Origin: Ectocarpus siliculosus
Taxonomy: Eukaryota > Sar > Phaeophyceae > Ectocarpales > Ectocarpaceae
Assembly (NCBI GenBank): GCA_000310025.1
Contig: FN649749.1
Span: 3,172,187-3,216,444 of the forward strand
DNA: 44,258 nucleotides
Direction: 5' to 3'
Positions 12,305-21,392 of the stretch are shown here, one piece after another (position 1 is the first letter of the stretch; each line of letters starts with the position of its first letter). A program made the position numbers and the translations under genes. The notes below the pieces were generated by a model. It was not told the DNA's origin. It did not search any database and was given only the letters and a program-made list of their open reading frames with translations.

Positions 12305-15189
12305 AGTCCGAAGAGGACACGTCGTAGCGACCCGCCGCCGCCGCCGCCGCCAGGTCTACTTCTAGCGACCGGCCGCTATCGCCGGCGGCGACGGTGCTCG
12401 AGAACGGCTCATCGTCGCCGGAAGAGGAGACGTCGTAACGGCCGAGGGGTAACGAGCCCGTCGGCGACGGCGTCGGACAAGCGTCCCGGGAGCCGTCGAA
12501 CCCGCCAATTCCTTCGCCGCCGCCACCGCCGCCGATGCCGCTGTCGTCCTCCTCCTCCTCTTCCTCCGAGGAGGACACGTCATACCGGCCGATGACCGGG
12601 GACTCTCCTCGCGGAGCTTCTTCGTCTGCCCAATCACGCGCGCTGCTGACACCGCCGCCGGCACGAGACTTGTCGGTGACGGTCGCCTCGAAGACCCCGG
12701 CGCCGCTCCCGGTGTCGTCGGAAGATGACACGTCGTACCGGGCCGGGGTAGAAGAAGAACCATCTTCTTCTTCTTCTTCTTCGTCCTCGTCCATCGGCGA
12801 CGCTCCCGAGTAAACTGGGGCCTGACCCCCCACGTAACCAGCGTCGCTGCCGTCGCCGTTTTCATCTGAGGACGACACGTCGTAGCGCGCTCGCGGCGAC
12901 CCCTCCCCCTGCCACGGCTGCTGCCCCTGCTGCTGCAGAAGCGGTGCCGGTTGAAGCGGCTGCTGGGCACCTAGCTGGAGGGGCACTTGTCCGGTCACCT
13001 CCGGTTGAGGCCCAGCACCATCGCCGTCTTCTCCCTCGGACGAGGACACGTCATACCGCGCTCTGGGGGACCCATCCGCTCCCCGCTGCAGCCGCGGGTC
13101 CACTCCCTCCTCCCCCTCCAAGAAGCTCGTTCCCGAACCCCCGGCAGCAGCAGCAGCAACAGCGGCGTCGTCACCACGACCCGGTCCCTCTTCCATGCGC
13201 TTGAACTCTTCGGACATGGCGCGGAGCGCGTTCTCCGCTTCCCGCTGAGCCTTGGCGGTGGCTTGCTGCAGCTCTCGCGCCTTGGCCTTGGCCTTCGCGG
13301 CGGCGACCGCCAGGTACTCCGCTCTCGTCGGGGCGGGCTGTTGTTGAGCGGGCATGGGTGACGGTGCCGCGGGCACCACGATGGGGGTCCTGGGTGGCAG
13401 AGCCGCCGCCGCCGCCGCCGCCCCCGCCACCTCGTCCTCAACCGCCTTGGTTCGCAACAGCGGCTTCTTTTCCATCTTGACATTGTCGGCGGCAGCGGCG
13501 GCGGCGGGAGCGGCAGCCGCTGGAGCGCTAGCCGGAGGAGGAGCGGCAGCACCAGCAGCCGTACGGGCGACAGACTTCTTCTTCTTCTTCTTCTTGCTTT
13601 TCTTCTTGAGCACGCCGCCGGACGCAGAAGCAGCAGCGTATGGCTCGTGCTCCGCAGCAGCGTCTTGGGTTTCCGGCGTGCTGAGCCGTGTCGCCGGCCT
13701 CGAAGATTGTACGGCAACGGCGGCGGCGGCGGCGGCGGCGGGCGGCGAGGGAGCGGGGACTCGCTGCTTCGGCGCCTTGGACCGCGACGACCGCTCAGTC
13801 GACGACGAAGCGGCCGGTTTCGCTGAGCTCTTGCCCGCTACCTCCTCCCTGGTTGTTGATACCCTGGCCCCCTGCGCCGCCGCGGTCGCGGCGGCGAAGA
13901 TGGCCGACGCCGAGGTGAACCGGCTGCCCTTCCTCTCCGCCATCTTGAGCGCGAGCGTGACCCGAGCTAGGTTTGCCTGCTGCTCGGCGCTGCCCATGTG
14001 GCGGATCGAACTCTGCGACCGCCTGGCAGAAGGCAACGAAGTCGAGGTCGGGGTACGGGCTGCCCTTTCGGACGTCAGATCTGGCTGCTGGTGTGGGGTG
14101 CGACTGCCGCGCTCTTTCGACTCCCTCGCGAAACCCGCGGCGTTCAAGTCCGAGTTGGGGATAATCCTGTGTTGGGGGTACGGCTGCTGCTGCTGCTGCT
14201 GCTGGTGGTATTGTTGTGCGGCGGCCGCCGCCACCATGAGCCTATGCTCGTACTCGTATCCGCGCGTCGTCTCGGTGACTGGCGGGGCATCGGGAGGGAC
14301 CTCGCCCTCCTCCGACAAGGTGAAGGGTGGCAGCGATGGCCGTGGTAACGACGAAGAGAGTCGAAGCTTGGCGGGTCGTGGGACGCGGACGTTGCTGCGG
14401 TGGTCGGGGTTTGAAACTGCTGCCGCTGCTGCTGCTACTGCTGCTGCTGCTGCTGCTGCTACCGGAGGGGAGGGGGGGAGGGGAAGCGGAATGCTCTCGG
14501 CGGTTTCGGGTTGAGGCAAGCGCGGTGTTTCTCGTGACGGCCTCGATCGCTGCCTAGAGCTAGAGGGTTCGGCGACAGACGACAGCTGCTCACCTTGGCC
14601 TACTCTCCCCCCGTCCGCCTCACGCCGCGACGCCTTGGCTCCTCCCTTGCTGGTCGCCTTCCCCTTCCCCCTCCCCTTCAGCTCCAACTCCTCTCCCCGC
14701 TCGCGCTTCTTGTCTCCTCGTGCTCCTCCCACCACTGCGGCCCCTCCTGCTCCCCAACCTCCCAGCGACCCTACCCCGCTACCGATGCTGCGGCCACTAG
14801 CTCCGCTCCCCCGGCCCGCTCCGCCCCCGTGGCCTCTCCCGCCCCAGCCGCCCCTCCCGCCCTGCTGAGGGCTACCCCGGTAGTAGTGCTCAGGCTGGTA
14901 TCGGGGCTGTTGCGGATCCTGCTGGAAGTGCGGTTGCTGCGGCTGCCATGGGTGCACCGGCAGCTGAACCCGCGACGGGGCTTGCATCGAGTAGACGACC
15001 GCTGGCTGCAGGCCTCCCCCTCCTCCTGCCTGGCCTGCTGCCGCCCAAGCCTGCGGGTGGATGGCCCCGGGCGGCGCCGTGGCGATCGTCACCATCTGAG
15101 GTTGTTGCTGTGGTTGCGTAACGTTTGCGCCCTGTTGTTGGTGCGTGGGCGCGGGCGCCATGCCACTGCTGATGTACACCTGCTGAGAG

Positions 15190-15222
<33 letters not shown>

Positions 15223-15413
15223 GGCTGCTGCGGCTGTTGGTAGCCAACCCCCACAAAGCCACCGGGTTGCTGTTGTCTCGTCGGAGACACTTGCTGCAAG
15301 ATCATGCCTCCTTGTTGCGGCACTCCTCCGACTTGTTGCAGGTAGTGCTGGGGGGCATTTGGGGCGCGCCCGGATTGGTCGGCCCCGCCGCCGCCGCCGC
15401 TGTTCCAGCTCAT
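1270..15413 (-). CDS. Gene A: giant low-complexity protein with RYDVSSS repeats and C-terminal dsRBD(s), 11 exons
   Basis: Exons on the minus strand: 15413-11789, 11098-10745, 9503-9259, 8476-8366, 7909-7859, 7324-6994, 6448-6249, 5287-5163, 4132-4027, 2802-2734 and 2091-1270. All ten junctions keep codon phase and the total is 6039 bp, or 2012 residues. The start is the ATG at 15413, the first in a long open frame. The protein is disordered for about 1200 residues (Gln-rich, then Gly/Arg-rich, then Ala/Ser-rich with a Lys-rich stretch near residue 605 that could be a nuclear signal). The RYDVSSS repeats lie at residues 786-1035, followed by a dsRBD (about 1413-1482), a possible second dsRBD (about 1574-1716) and a basic helix with an Ala/Gly tail. 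The function is unknown; nuclear RNA binding is an inference. Weak points are the exon 1 donor (GTCCGT), the exon 7 donor (GTGGGG) and the exon 4 acceptor, which has no pyrimidine tract. The gene could end at 3961 instead. Confidence 0.75.
1472..1600 (-). repeat. Coding minisatellite, about 24-bp unit
   Basis: About five imperfect copies of a 24-bp unit (plus strand: CCCGTTAGCATCAGCGGGAA and variants) encode octapeptides such as GVPADANG, GVTADANG and GSANANGV in the last exon of gene A. The unit is a multiple of three, so copy-number change would keep the frame. Confidence 0.75.
2803..3960. other. Intron 9 of gene A (or intergenic), with a paired 29-nt motif
   Basis: No exon is supported. 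Two direct copies of a motif close to ATAGCGGAACTGCCCTCT-GTAGCGGCACC occur at 3423-3450 and 3498-3526, inside a stretch with further TAGCGG-like words. Their role is unknown. A CCCTAACCGTAACCC string at about 3911-3925 resembles telomere repeats but is too short to mean anything. Confidence 0.4.
3961..4026 (-). other. Alternative short C-terminus of gene A (read-through of exon 9 donor)
   Basis: If the GTGAGC donor after codon 1716 is not used, the frame stays open for 21 more codons (VSMSMPTLIQQPSQGFSSVK plus Tyr) to a TAA at 3961-3963. That form would be 1737 residues, divisible and in frame, and would lack the basic helix and Ala/Gly tail. Both forms are consistent with the sequence. The good donor and the phase-matched exon 10 favour the long form. 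Confidence 0.4.
5001..5178 (-). repeat. Tandem duplication covering the exon 8 donor of gene A (2 copies)
   Basis: Copy 2 (about 5090-5178) contains the last bases of exon 8 and its GTGAGT donor at 5158-5162. Copy 1 (about 5001-5085) repeats the same ATAGCACGGTGTTTCA context, but the base at 5069 is G where the functional copy has C. On the coding strand the donor therefore reads CTGAGT, and the copied donor is dead. Confidence 0.75.
5281..5800 (-). repeat. Minisatellite of about 130-bp units carrying copies of the exon 8 acceptor (4 units)
   Basis: Units begin at about 5281, 5438, 5565 and 5698 and share CACCTGGTTGAATGACGG, TTTCAGGATCAC and TGTTGTCATTCAAC. Unit 1 holds the acceptor chosen for exon 8 (ATTCAACCAG then GTGGAGG). 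Units 3 and 4 repeat ATTCAACCAG plus GTGGAGGTCGAGAAG or GTGGAAGTCGAGAAG, and unit 2 has a changed form. Each unit thus offers an acceptor-like site followed by a few codons similar to the start of exon 8 (VEVEKKA versus VEAAKSA). Confidence 0.75.
6471..6600 (+). repeat. Dispersed repeat, diverged copy in gene A intron 6
   Basis: After a G-rich run the sequence reads GCGTACTCTTACG, then GCGGTTAGACCATTGACCAC, AGGACGGAGCA and AGGACCGATCA. This is the same skeleton as the copies at 19-350 and 9676-10002. A second G-rich patch with GTGCTCATGGACGTGCATGC follows at about 6590-6640 and may be a fragment of another copy. Confidence 0.5.
6994..8476 (-). other. Gene A exons 4-6: double-stranded RNA-binding domain (dsRBD 1)
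   Basis: Joining 8476-8366, 7909-7859 and 7324-6994 gives a continuous fold signature, all in phase 0. Helix 1 and strand 1 lie in exon 4 (SAVSAAFEMCAAMEPKSRPS). A 17-codon exon supplies strands 2 and 3 (PFTLNVSVNGVAYSPAT). Exon 6 begins with the basic start of helix 2 (AKNTKLAKQLASINFLREAV). The KLAK element sits where dsRBDs place the lysines that contact the RNA backbone. From memory, the first dsRBD of animal DGCR8/Pasha shares the PF-x-V-x-GV-x-Y spacing and the TA-x3-KLAK helix start. That likeness was recognised by eye, not by a search. The rest of exon 6 is a Gly-rich linker ending in an acidic stretch. Confidence 0.6.
7784..7835. repeat. Three tandem copies of a 17-bp unit
   Basis: The unit CACATGCGGCACAATAG occurs three times in a row (one base change in the third copy), inside gene A intron 5, close to the exon 5 donor at 7858. 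Confidence 0.85.
8518..8600. repeat. TTG and GGC microsatellites in gene A intron 3
   Basis: There are about ten TTG units followed by about seven GGC units on the plus strand, just upstream (coding sense) of exon 4. They leave exon 4 without a normal pyrimidine tract, so the acceptor choice (GAGCAG at 8477-8482) is less certain. Reading exon 4 further upstream in frame meets a TGA, so the exon cannot begin much earlier. Confidence 0.6.
9545..9675 (+). repeat. Dispersed repeat, truncated copy 2
   Basis: A G-rich run leads into TGTACTCATAGTCGTGCATG, CGTTAGACCATTGACCTCGC, GGACGGAGCACGCC and GGTTCGCACCGGACCA, then stops at CATCACCA where the next copy begins. It lies in gene A intron 2, head-to-tail with the full copy at 9676-10002. 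Confidence 0.75.
9676..10002 (+). repeat. Dispersed repeat, full-length copy 3 (plus orientation)
   Basis: A run of 14 G is followed by the same core as copy 1, then a further 200 bp that also match copy 1, ending in ACCATTTTAACAC. With copy 1 it forms an inverted pair about 9.3 kb apart, enclosing gene A exons 3 to 11. Confidence 0.8.
10152..10290 (+). repeat. Tandem duplication of a 68-bp unit
   Basis: Two adjacent copies share CTTGTTTTACAACGTCGTTG, CCAAGCGACGAAAACCCAA and CCCGATGGCAA, differing at a few bases, with a G run at each end. They lie in gene A intron 2. Confidence 0.85.
10296..10400 (+). repeat. Dispersed repeat, diverged copy 4
   Basis: A G run is followed by TACTCATGTAACGGCATGCC, GCAGTCGTGAGGCATTGACT and GCCGGGACGGAGC. 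It has the same order of blocks as the better copies but only moderate identity, and no long 3' part. Confidence 0.5.
10650..10692. repeat. CAC microsatellite in gene A intron 2
   Basis: About 13 CAC (minus strand GTG) units sit about 50 bp inside the intron from the exon 2 donor at 10744. Confidence 0.85.
11452..11690 (+). repeat. Dispersed repeat fragments in gene A intron 1
   Basis: Two fragments are visible. At about 11452-11520, a G-rich run leads into GTGTACTCATG and TTGTGAAGACCATAAATTGC. At about 11586-11690, TTACTCATGC, TTGTGTAGACCAGTGAGCCA, GCGGACGGAGC and GAGGACCGATCA are followed by a G run. Both follow the block order of the family but are heavily diverged. Confidence 0.45.
11789..15413 (-). 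other. Gene A exon 1: disordered region with poly-Q, poly-S and six RYDVSSS repeats
   Basis: This is one 3.6 kb open exon, very large for this window. In order it holds a Gln-rich N-terminus with a run of ten Gln near 15200, a Gly/Arg-rich stretch, Ala and Ser tracts, a Lys-rich cluster (13565-13610), then the repeats. RYDVSSS starts at residues 786, 843, 892, 943, 992 and 1029 (plus-strand 13038-13058, 12867-12887, 12720-12740, 12567-12587, 12420-12440 and 12309-12329). Four copies are followed at once by Asp/Glu, one by Gly-Asp-Asp and the last by Asp-Cys and a poly-Ser run. The Arg, Tyr and Ser codons vary between copies while the peptide does not. Long frames on the opposite strand here are mirror images of the low-complexity coding sequence. 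The exon probably ends at 11789, because the frame beyond runs into A/T and G tracts. Confidence 0.8.
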
Positions 15414-15801
15414 TGTTCCCTCCGAAAACCTCCTTCGTAGATGGAGGCGCGTGAGAGGGTATAGCGTCAGCCCTCAAGCTTGCTCTTCTTAGCCGGGGTC
15501 GTGCGATATAGAATGATCGAACGAGCCTGTGTGTGTGAGCGGGTGACGGAGAGCTGGTAAGCGAGGAAGCGAGCTCACAGCGAAGAAAAGCGAAAAGCCT
15601 CCTCCGATAAAAATGCGGCGTGACCTCAGCGCGCGCGCCGCGCGTCGCGCGTCCCGCGTTCCCCCTACAGAACAGCCAAACACAGCAGCAGTACAGCAGG
15701 GCAGAGCGGACTCACGTCTCCCTACAGAGAGCGCGTGATCACCGCCGCCGGTGGCTTACAAGGGCGTCTTCTTTTGGCCGTGGCCTGGAATATGTACAAC
15801 A
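15414..15801. promoter_or_regulatory. Shared upstream region of gene A and PIGC
   Basis: Only 388 bp separate the start codons of two divergently read genes, so both promoters and both 5' untranslated regions must fit here. The middle is strongly CpG-rich (GCGCGCGCCGCGCGTCGCGC at about 15630). I see no clear TATA box. A bidirectional promoter is inferred from the layout. Confidence 0.6.
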
Positions 15802-18800
15802 ATGCATCATGACCAGCAGCCGCAGGGCCCTCTCACAGCACATCTCGTCTCGCGCCTCGAGAGCACAGAGGCCCTGCTCGCCGAGGAGAGAGCTTCCAAC
15901 CAAGCCCTGAGCGACGAGCTTCTGAGGCTACGCGCCGGCGGCGCAACAGCAGCTGGCGGTGGAGGATCTTCCGATGGCTACGACAAAGACTATGACAGCC
16001 CACGTCCACGGCCCAACAGCAGCGCAGGAACCCCAGTAGAGGGTGGTACTGAGAGGGCGAGGAGACAGGGCCGGGCCGAGGAGGAGAGGCCGCGCCCGCC
16101 GTGGCAGAACGTCCTGTACAAGCGGCAGCCGTACGCAGACAACCACGTGCCGGGTTCTTTCTTGGAGAAGCTCGTCACCAACGGTGGGTGTTGTACGAGC
16201 GTGTAGTCCGAACACTGCTCACGTTGGTGTTGGCAGCCATGTGTAGATAGACACAGATTTTGCCGTGGTGTCCAGTTGAACATGACTGCAGAAGGTGTAC
16301 AGCAGTCACAGGGGTACGCAACAAAAGGCACGGTTGTCTTTCTGTGAGGTTATGTTTACTTTCTGAAAAGGCAGCGAACCCACGACCTCACACCGCGGTC
16401 CCGAGCCTGCCATTCTTGCTTTCTGTACGTAGATACATACACACCGCATATCATTTGCGTTGTTGTTTTGAGGCATTTTTTATCATGTCACGCGGCTGTT
16501 GTCTGCATTCTCTGAGAACATAGAGGACAGCACATGCCGACCCTCGTAGAAGCAGCTTGTCCCCACAACCCACAACATGTATTTGCTTCGCTCAGCAGTA
16601 TTTCGTCGTCGAAATCTTTCACACGACTCTTGGCGGCTTGAAGGTAGCGTAGGCAGCCGCGTGCCCCCCTCTTCCATGATCATTCAGCGCGTCTCTCCCT
16701 CCCCCACCCCGTCCCCATCTCCTCCCCCACCTCCCCCTGCCAGCCTACGTACGACAGCCGGACTTGCGGCTTTACGTGATAAACACCTTCGCCGTCACGC
16801 AGCAGATCTCGGCGGTGACGCTCTTCCTCGTCGTGTTCATGCGCACGCAAGACGGCCTCATCTCTGTGGGGACCATGGTATGTTCCACGCCGCCCACACC
16901 GTAACCGCGTCTAGCCTACTCTCTGTGTTTCCCCAGAATGTTTCCTCGCTGTTGTTGCTGAGGTTGTCAACACCTGCGGGAAACCCCTCCAAAATCACCC
17001 GTAGTCTGTTTTCTCGTGTTCGAGACCTGCCCTCGTTTCCGTGACCGTGAGAGGGCACTCACCAGGTTGACCGATGTATGCAAGTCTCGGTATTTTATTG
17101 CAGGGGGGGGGAAGGGGGCGCACCTCGATCGAGGGTTTATCGAACTGATTTTCGCGGGCTGGTGGAGCTTGTTCGCGGTACCATAGTGCCCAACTATTAC
17201 TTCATGTCTCGCGTCCTTTTTTTGGCGTTTGGCTGACAATGATTCATATCTCGTGGGTCCTTGGGGTTAGGGTCATGGGTTAGGTGGTCACGGTCTTTTA
17301 GGCAGCAGTTTGCACCCTATCGCATGACGTGATGATGCCCATTGCACTGGTGAGGTCAATGGTTGTGTATTGATGCAGCAAGCTTTTCGGTTAAGTGGTC
17401 ATATGGGCGGTAACACGACAGTTGGCCGTGTGGTGTGATGATGCCTTTTGCGCTGGTGGCGTCAATATTTATGCGTTGGTGTGGGACGGATGGGCCAAGG
17501 GATAAATGACAGCCGACACCATACGTCTTTCCCTTCGAACTACGTTCAACATTCAACCATTTTTTGTGTGCCAACCACGAGAGATCAATGTTTGTGGCAC
17601 AACAACCGACAAGAAAACTTATTAGTACGTATGCGCTTATGTCGATCCCTTTAGGCTTGTGTAGTCTAATTTTATTTATTTTTTACGTACTCGCGGCGCC
17701 TCTGGGGCTTCAACACAGGGACACATTGACCCGTCTCCACGCACAAATCTGCAGGAAGCCTGCACGTATTTTTTGTTGCGAACAGAGATACCACCGCCTC
17801 CGCGCCACTGCCACCACGAACAACATCTATAGCAACAACCACAACGACAGCGACCACGTTGTTGTGTTCTTGTTCGACGGTTGAAGGTGATGGTCGATCT
17901 CTTGCTGCTCTTTGGCGGTTACGCGACGGTTTTCCTCGTGTCTCCGAAACGGAACAACGCCGGCATCAGTGGCGTCAATGGTGCTGCCCCCGGTTCTTTG
18001 GCGCGGTTGAAGGGTCGGATCAAACACGAGGTGGGAAGTTGCCTGTCCTGAATGTTTCACACACGTGCGCGTGTTTGGTTTCGGGTCGTTTCGGGTAGCA
18101 TGGTCGACAGTGGCCCGTTCGGAGCGTTTTTTTGCCTGTTGTACCATTTTCAGGGTTTGTTGATGCTGCCGTTTTTGCTGCTGTTGCTGCTAGTGCTTTC
18201 GTATCTTGTTGTTGTTGGCTAATGGTAGCCGCAAACAACTGTAGATGGACTCGGGGCTCTGTCTTCCAGCACACGTCTTTTAGCGAGGTTCATGTCATGA
18301 GGCAGCTAACACCAACTGTACAACACTAACACCAACTGTAAACAACACTAACACCAACTGTACAACACTAACACCAACTGTACAACATCCAGCCCTTGGT
18401 TACAAGGGTTTGCAGTGTTGATGATGCGTGACCCGCCAGGCGTTTTTATCACGCTTGTCTCCTAATTCCCCGGTTCCCGACTGGGCGGAAGACTAGGCAT
18501 TGAAGTTCTTCCCTTGCACACCATGCGGTGACCGCCGTTTCCCCAGCGCGGGACTGTTAGACTTCGATCCTCAGCTTGAAGACGAAACGCTTCGTCCACA
18601 TGAACGGTAGCAAGTTCTACTGCGCGTGCCTCCGTCACCAGCGGAGCGGTAGCAGTAGTTCCCCCGGAGAGACTGTCCAACGTATTAATACTCGTTTTTT
18701 CACTAGAAGATTCGTTTTGAGCCCGGTCCAGTAGACCTGGTCTTGCGTGCTCTTCTTTTCCAGGGCAAACGATTGGCTCCAGCAGCGAAATGACATTAGA

Positions 18801-21392
18801 GCCCCGGCACGAAGTACCTGAAAAGTGCGACCGCAACGCGTGCAATTGGTTCATAGGTGCAGGGAAGCGCTAAAGAGCACGGCCGTGGCGCGTTGTCAAT
18901 GGTTCCCTTGGGAGATCCGTGAGATATTTTTGCGACTCGAAGCTGAAACACAATCGTGACCTCTTTACGGCAGCTAGCGAGTCTGACGCATGCATGCCAC
19001 GAAGTACATGACGCATCTAATCAGTCACTTGCTGGTGTATTTCGGATGATAATACCAAGGGCGATGATCCCTACGGCCGCGGCGGCGGCAGCGGTGGTAG
19101 CGGCGGCGGGGGTGTTCCACTCGGCAACGACGAAGGCGCTTCGCCCCGGACGGCGGCCGGCCTCGCCGACGGGAATGGCTTGGACGACCTTTCGCTGTCC
19201 TCCGTGTCTTCCACCTTGGCTTCGTTCTTCCTGTTCCTCGCGATCCTGAGGTGCGGTGTGACGGGCTGTGTGCGTTTACCTCCTTGTGAAGCTCGTGCTC
19301 GTCACTATGCGCACCTTTTGTACGTTTTTTTTATCCTCACACGAAAGTAGTTGACCGATTGTAATGACACAGGCTTCCCTGGTTGTGGGGAGGCCCAGGT
19401 CGCAGTAGTCTTTACGCACTACTTGTACTAAGGGCTGGCAGTTTTCTTCGTTGAGATTTAGAGAGGAGAAGGTCTCGGAAGAGAGAGAAGAAAGAGAGTG
19501 CCGCCGGAGGGGCGAGGGAGACCAAGACCGAGGATCTCGGATTGCCCAGCTCCTCAGGTGGCGCCAAGAGGGACGTATCCATAGTCGGGTTTCTTGCTGA
19601 TCAACAATCAGTAAGATCCTCCGTTCGGATCGTATCTTGGGTCCTACTTTTGTATGTGCAACAATGGTTACAGCACTTCTACACCTGTCATCCACAATTG
19701 CCGCTTTATTTTATTTTTTGTTGAAGACCACGTGATTCCGGTAGCAGAGGAATTGACGCTCGATCCGATCCGTTCCAATCCAAAACGATTAGGATCATGG
19801 CACCGGTGCTGCGAACACTGACGGTTTCGTACTCGGACGACACGATCTACGCCCTGGCGGTCACTCTCAGCTTTCTACACCTGGCGTTCCACGACTACTC
19901 TTACGCTAACACGTCCAGTTCGGGACATTTTCAGGCAAGGGCGTGGCAGAGGAGGATGAAATGATGCTGAAATGTTGGAGTTAGAAAATATAAAAGATGA
20001 ACGTGGAATACTCGGTGAGCACGAACCGAGCGTTCCGAGAGCGCGAAGGGTCCAACCTATACCCAAAGTGGCACCCCGAAAGCTTACTCGGAAAGACAGT
20101 GTCCGAGGACGAAGGCGACGCGCGTGAGAAATGGCGTAGCTGTTGCACAAGAGACCATAGAAAATAGAAACGTTGTACGTTACACTCGGGATGCTCTCAA
20201 TCGAGCAATAATACAGTTGAATATGTACGGGTATCAAAACCGTTGTAATTGCCGTTTGTCGCATGACGATGTCGAAGTTTGCCACACTTTGTTGTGCTTT
20301 GGTGCAGCACTTCATGATTGGTCTTGCAACCAAAAACAACAGAGAAGTTCCAATGTCACCCGGCGTGCTTCTTGTGGGTGAATGGCCACAAAACGCGTTT
20401 TTAGTCTTCAGTCACACATTTGAACAAGGCGGTCTACTCAACTGAAGACGTTTTGACGATTACCCCGTGTGGCGGCATGCACCCTTCCCCCCCAACAAGA
20501 AGTCGAAGCGAAACGACATTGAAATGACTGCCCCCCATTCTCCCTGTTCCCCCCGGTCCCGTTCAACCATGTCGAACGAACCCAGGGCACGTTGAGCTTG
20601 AACGCGGCTATTTTTGCGGCGGTGCTTCTGGCCTCCCGGCTGGAGAGCAACGAAAAGGTGTTCGGCCTGGTGCTGTTCGCTCTCGAACTGTTCGCGTTCT
20701 TCCCTCTAGCGAGGTACGACACGACACCAGTGGTTTTCCCTGTAGAAGGTCCGCATAAATGTGGCCGGCCGCCCTGTATTAGGCCGGTGAAATCGCGTGA
20801 CACAGATGGCATTCTATCAAGTTGTCTCTGCTGCTGATTAGTTAGTGGCGGTACAGGGGCGGCCAAAGCCCTTGGCGCTAAATTGCCGGCCTCAAACAGG
20901 GATCGCGCTGTGTACTACGGGCGAGAAGTGCATGGCGAGATGGTGGTGTGTGTGCGTTGTGTCTCATCTCAACCCGATCTCCCATCTGTCTCTACCTCAT
21001 CTTCGGTTTGTACCTACCCCATCTTCCTCGCCGTCCTTGACTCATCTCCGCCCCTTCTCTGCCCCGTCTCCACCCTACCTTTGCGCCATGTCCGCTCAAT
21101 CTCCGTCGTTCCGCTGTTGCGGTCGGGCGACGGCCGCCCCTTTTTTTTGTTGTGCGCACGCAGGCGAGAAGTGAAACGGCATAGCCTGCTCCTGCATGCG
21201 TCGGTCACATCCGCCATGGTGCTGCCCACGGGCCTCCTGCTTTACCTGCGGCACCCCACCCTCTTCACGGCCTACCTGGGTACCGTCGTCCTTGTCACGG
21301 TCGCGTGCCCCCTCTGGTTGCTGAGGGTGCAGCGGTACAAGCTGAGAATAGAGGGGCCGTGGGACATTGCGCACGTCGAGGCGCATCCGTGA
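15802..21392 (+). CDS. PIGC: PIG-C / GPI2, subunit of GPI N-acetylglucosaminyltransferase
   Basis: PIG-C is a multi-span ER membrane subunit of the complex that adds GlcNAc to phosphatidylinositol, the first step of GPI-anchor synthesis. Exons are 15802-16183, 16744-16877, about 19060-19250, 19793-19934, 20586-20713 and 21164-21392, and the mapped junctions keep phase. Family marks include NVLYKRQPYADNHVPGSFLE (the conserved YxRQPxxDNxVxxxFL start), APVLRTLT with DTIYAL, a LSLNAAIFAAVLLASRLESN segment, and a C-terminus in GPWDIAHVEAHP that matches the family's GPWD. The start is the first in-frame ATG. About 100 residues with a Leu-rich coiled coil precede the core, which animal PIG-C lacks. 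The exon for the second membrane helix was not found; a hydrophobic stretch after the acceptor at 18153 is a candidate but is out of phase. The exon 4 donor is GC, not GT. Confidence 0.87.
16878..19059 (+). other. PIGC: Long PIGC intron region that should hide a missing exon
   Basis: The second membrane helix of PIG-C should be encoded here. After a good acceptor (CCATTTTCAG, ending at 18153) the sequence encodes a hydrophobic stretch in two frames, but neither fits the flanking phases cleanly. Another hydrophobic stretch around 17640-17700 looks more like intron sequence. The rest shows no coding signal. Confidence 0.4.
18305..18387. repeat. Four tandem copies of a 20-22-bp unit
   Basis: The unit CTAACACCAACTGTACAACA is repeated four times, the second copy with two extra bases. 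It lies in a PIGC intron. Confidence 0.85.

Noticed and set aside
13354-15440. Long plus-strand open frames (386 and 281 codons) opposite gene A exon 1
   Set aside because: They are mirror frames of GC-rich, repeat-coding sequence. They lack splice borders and family motifs, while the minus frame carries the conserved RYDVSSS repeats.
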